DNA of 64,000 nt from Anaerolineales bacterium (GTDB taxonomy: Bacteria; Chloroflexota; Anaerolineae; Anaerolineales; E44-bin32), in NCBI GenBank assembly GCA_029210945.1, contig JARGGH010000008.1, positions 1 to 64,000 of the forward strand, read 5' to 3'. Below are positions 62,661 through 64,000 of this stretch, in pieces (position 1 is the first letter of the stretch; every line of letters begins with the position of its first letter). The translations under genes were made by a program, and so were the position numbers. The notes beneath the pieces were generated by a model. That model had not been told where the DNA came from, did not search any database, and saw only the letters and a program-made list of their open reading frames with translations.

Positions 62661-63668
62661 ATGGAAAATATGATTGATGTTGAAAAACTCACCAAAGTCT
62701 ATGGCCGCCCCGGCACAGGGACGCTCGCCGTCGATGAGGTGAGCTTTCAGGTGGAGCGCGGTGAGATCTTCGGCTTCCTGGGGCCAAACGGCGCCGGGAA
62801 GACGACCACCCAGCGCATGCTCACCACGCTGCTCGAACCGACCAGCGGCCGCATCGTGGTCGCCGGCCACGACCTGAGAGATGATGCTTACCCGGTCAAG
62901 CGCCAGATGGGGCTGGTGCCCGAAGAATCGAATGTCTACACTGAGCTCACCAGCTGGGATAACCTGATGTTCACCGCCCGGCTCTACCGAGTGCCCACTG
63001 AAGAACGCGAGGCGCGGGCGCGCGATCTATTGGAGACCTTCGGCTTGTGGGAGAAGCGTGACGCAAAGACTGAGAACTACTCCAAGGGCATGCGCCGGCG
63101 GCTGAGCATCGCCATGGCGATCATCCACCAGCCGAGCCTGCTCTACCTGGACGAACCCACGCCGGGTCTCGACGCGCAGAGCGCCCGCGCAATTCAGGAT
63201 TTGATCCGCGAGCTGAACGCTCAAGGCACGACGATCTTTCTCACCACCCACCAGATCGAGGAGGCGAACCAGCTCTGTGACCGCGTGGCGATCATCAACC
63301 ACGGGAAGATCGCCACGGTCGACACCCCCGAGCGGCTGCGCCAGACGATCCAGCGGGTGCAGTCCGTCGAAGTGGCGCTCGAACCGGATGGAGCCACGCA
63401 TGGCCCGGCGCTGGAGGCGCTGCCCGGTGTGACGACGGGCGTGAAGATGGGCGACAAATGGCGCCTCTACACCGAGGATCCCTCCGCGCTGCTACCCCTC
63501 ATCATGGACTATGCCGCATCGCAGAACCTGCGCGTCGTCAGTTTAAACACGCTCGCGCCCAGCCTGGAGGACGTATTCCTCGAAATCACCGGAGGCCAGG
63601 TAGGCACGATTAAACACGACAACCCGGAAGACAAACCACGCGGACGCAAGCCTGGAGGTCGATCATGA
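62661..63668 (+). CDS. ABC-2 type exporter ATP-binding protein (DrrA-like)
   Basis: ATPase of 335 residues. Walker A GPNGAGKTT, Q-loop GLVPEESNVYTELT, signature YSKGMRRRLSIAMAI, Walker B LLYLDEPTPGLD and switch histidine FLTTHQIEEANQLC are intact. The C-terminal part (about 240-335) is the DrrA-type regulatory extension that couples to the permease. GAGAG lies before the ATG. Its stop overlaps the permease ATG (ATGA). Exports drugs, lipids or polysaccharide-like compounds; the MarR context favours toxic compounds. Confidence 0.93.
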   Translation: MENMIDVEKLTKVYGRPGTGTLAVDEVSFQVERGEIFGFLGPNGAGKTTTQRMLTTLLEPTSGRIVVAGHDLRDDAYPVKRQMGLVPEESNVYTELTSWDNLMFTARLYRVPTEEREARARDLLETFGLWEKRDAKTENYSKGMRRRLSIAMAIIHQPSLLYLDEPTPGLDAQSARAIQDLIRELNAQGTTIFLTTHQIEEANQLCDRVAIINHGKIATVDTPERLRQTIQRVQSVEVALEPDGATHGPALEALPGVTTGVKMGDKWRLYTEDPSALLPLIMDYAASQNLRVVSLNTLAPSLEDVFLEITGGQVGTIKHDNPEDKPRGRKPGGRS

Positions 63669-64000
63669 ACAACACATTCATCCAACGTGTTAAAGATGAA
63701 ATCGCGCAAGCCTGGACGGTCGCCGTCAAGGACGTGCGCGTCTACTACCTGCGGCCGGGCATGATCATGTTCGGCTTCCTGATGCCGTTCTTCATGTTCT
63801 TCTCGTTCTCGGTGCGGCGCGAGCTGGGTGCCGCCGAAGGCGTCGCCCGCCTGCTGGCGCTGAGCGTCTTCTTCACCGCCGGCGCGGCGGGGCCGTTCAT
63901 CATCCCCACCGAGCGCCGCATCGGCACGTACGACCGCCTGCTGGCCGCGCCGATGTCGCTGCTCACGCTGCTGCTCGGGAAGACGGCGGTCGGCGCGTTC
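63665..64000 (+). CDS. ABC-2 type permease (DrrB-like), partial at right edge
   Basis: Starts with an ATG at 63665 overlapping the ATPase stop by four bases and stays open to the window end (112 codons). The visible part has a cytoplasmic N-terminus with AVKDVRVYYLRPGMI, a first helix MFGFLMPFFMFFSFS, a second LLALSVFFTAGAAGPFII and the loop PTERRIGTYDRLLAAPMSL, all typical of ABC-2 permeases. It is the membrane partner of the preceding ATPase. Confidence 0.92.
   Translation, partial: MNNTFIQRVKDEIAQAWTVAVKDVRVYYLRPGMIMFGFLMPFFMFFSFSVRRELGAAEGVARLLALSVFFTAGAAGPFIIPTERRIGTYDRLLAAPMSLLTLLLGKTAVGAF

Noticed and set aside
1..64000. tRNA and rRNA genes
   Set aside because: No T-loop/anticodon-arm pattern or rRNA-like conserved stretch was recognised by eye; a covariance-model scan would settle this.

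Overview
The window looks like bacterial chromosome from a member of the Chloroflexota, probably near the Anaerolineae. This is an inference from gene content: a very large STAND/TPR/BTAD regulator beside a DUF5317 protein and an NHLP-like small protein, a Ser/Thr kinase with a Thr/Pro-rich extracellular stalk, and a heme operon of the coproporphyrin-dependent type. No rRNA, tRNA or CRISPR array was seen. There is no plasmid or phage signature; the mobile signal is limited to short MITE-like and palindromic repeats and a few gene remnants.

Layout. 0-7.8 kb: a secreted beta-propeller/PKD protein (minus), then a receptor-type Ser/Thr kinase and a neighbour that shares its extracellular C-terminal domain, a DUF2807 protein and a GNAT acetyltransferase. 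8-12.5 kb: a DtxR-type metal regulator followed by a complete ferric-iron ABC importer. 12.8-15.1 kb: a cupin, then a repeat region (216-bp tandem array, 144-bp elements with terminal inverted repeats, a GIY-YIG nuclease between them, and a remnant of an alpha/beta hydrolase). 15.2-21.4 kb: alpha/beta hydrolase, membrane protein, an MhqO/MhqD-like dioxygenase-hydrolase pair and a ClC chloride channel with CBS and TrkA-C domains. 22-26.8 kb: a MarR-controlled heterodimeric ABC exporter with a clear sigma-70 promoter. 27-31 kb: a frameshifted glycosyltransferase-39-like gene, a metallophosphoesterase and a natural ArsR-ArsC fusion.

31.5-42.2 kb is one tightly overlapped minus-strand heme operon: hemA-hemC-hemD-hemB-(radical SAM/SPASM)-hemQ/chdC-hemE-hemH/cpfC-hemY/cgoX-hemL. 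It encodes the whole route from glutamyl-tRNA to heme b through coproheme. It carries both the peroxide-dependent coproheme decarboxylase (ChdC) and an AhbD-like radical SAM protein that could do the same last step without oxygen.

42.7-56.2 kb: a secreted M4 metalloprotease, a lipoprotein hydrolase, a signalling island (response regulator, NHLP-like 77-residue protein, DUF5317 membrane protein, 33-residue membrane peptide, MalT/SARP-type regulator), a remnant of the lipoprotein hydrolase, and a three-gene sensory unit (NMT1/THI5-like binding lipoprotein, membrane histidine kinase, CheY-like regulator). The regulator runs tail-to-tail into a truncated thioredoxin-like gene at what looks like a rearrangement junction. 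56.9-61 kb: an ArsR-controlled arsenic operon (ArsR, thioredoxin-like protein, ArsP-type permease, ACR3, Fe-S protein, zinc ribbon). 61.2-64 kb: a MarR-controlled operon ending in a DrrAB-like ABC exporter whose permease runs off the right edge.
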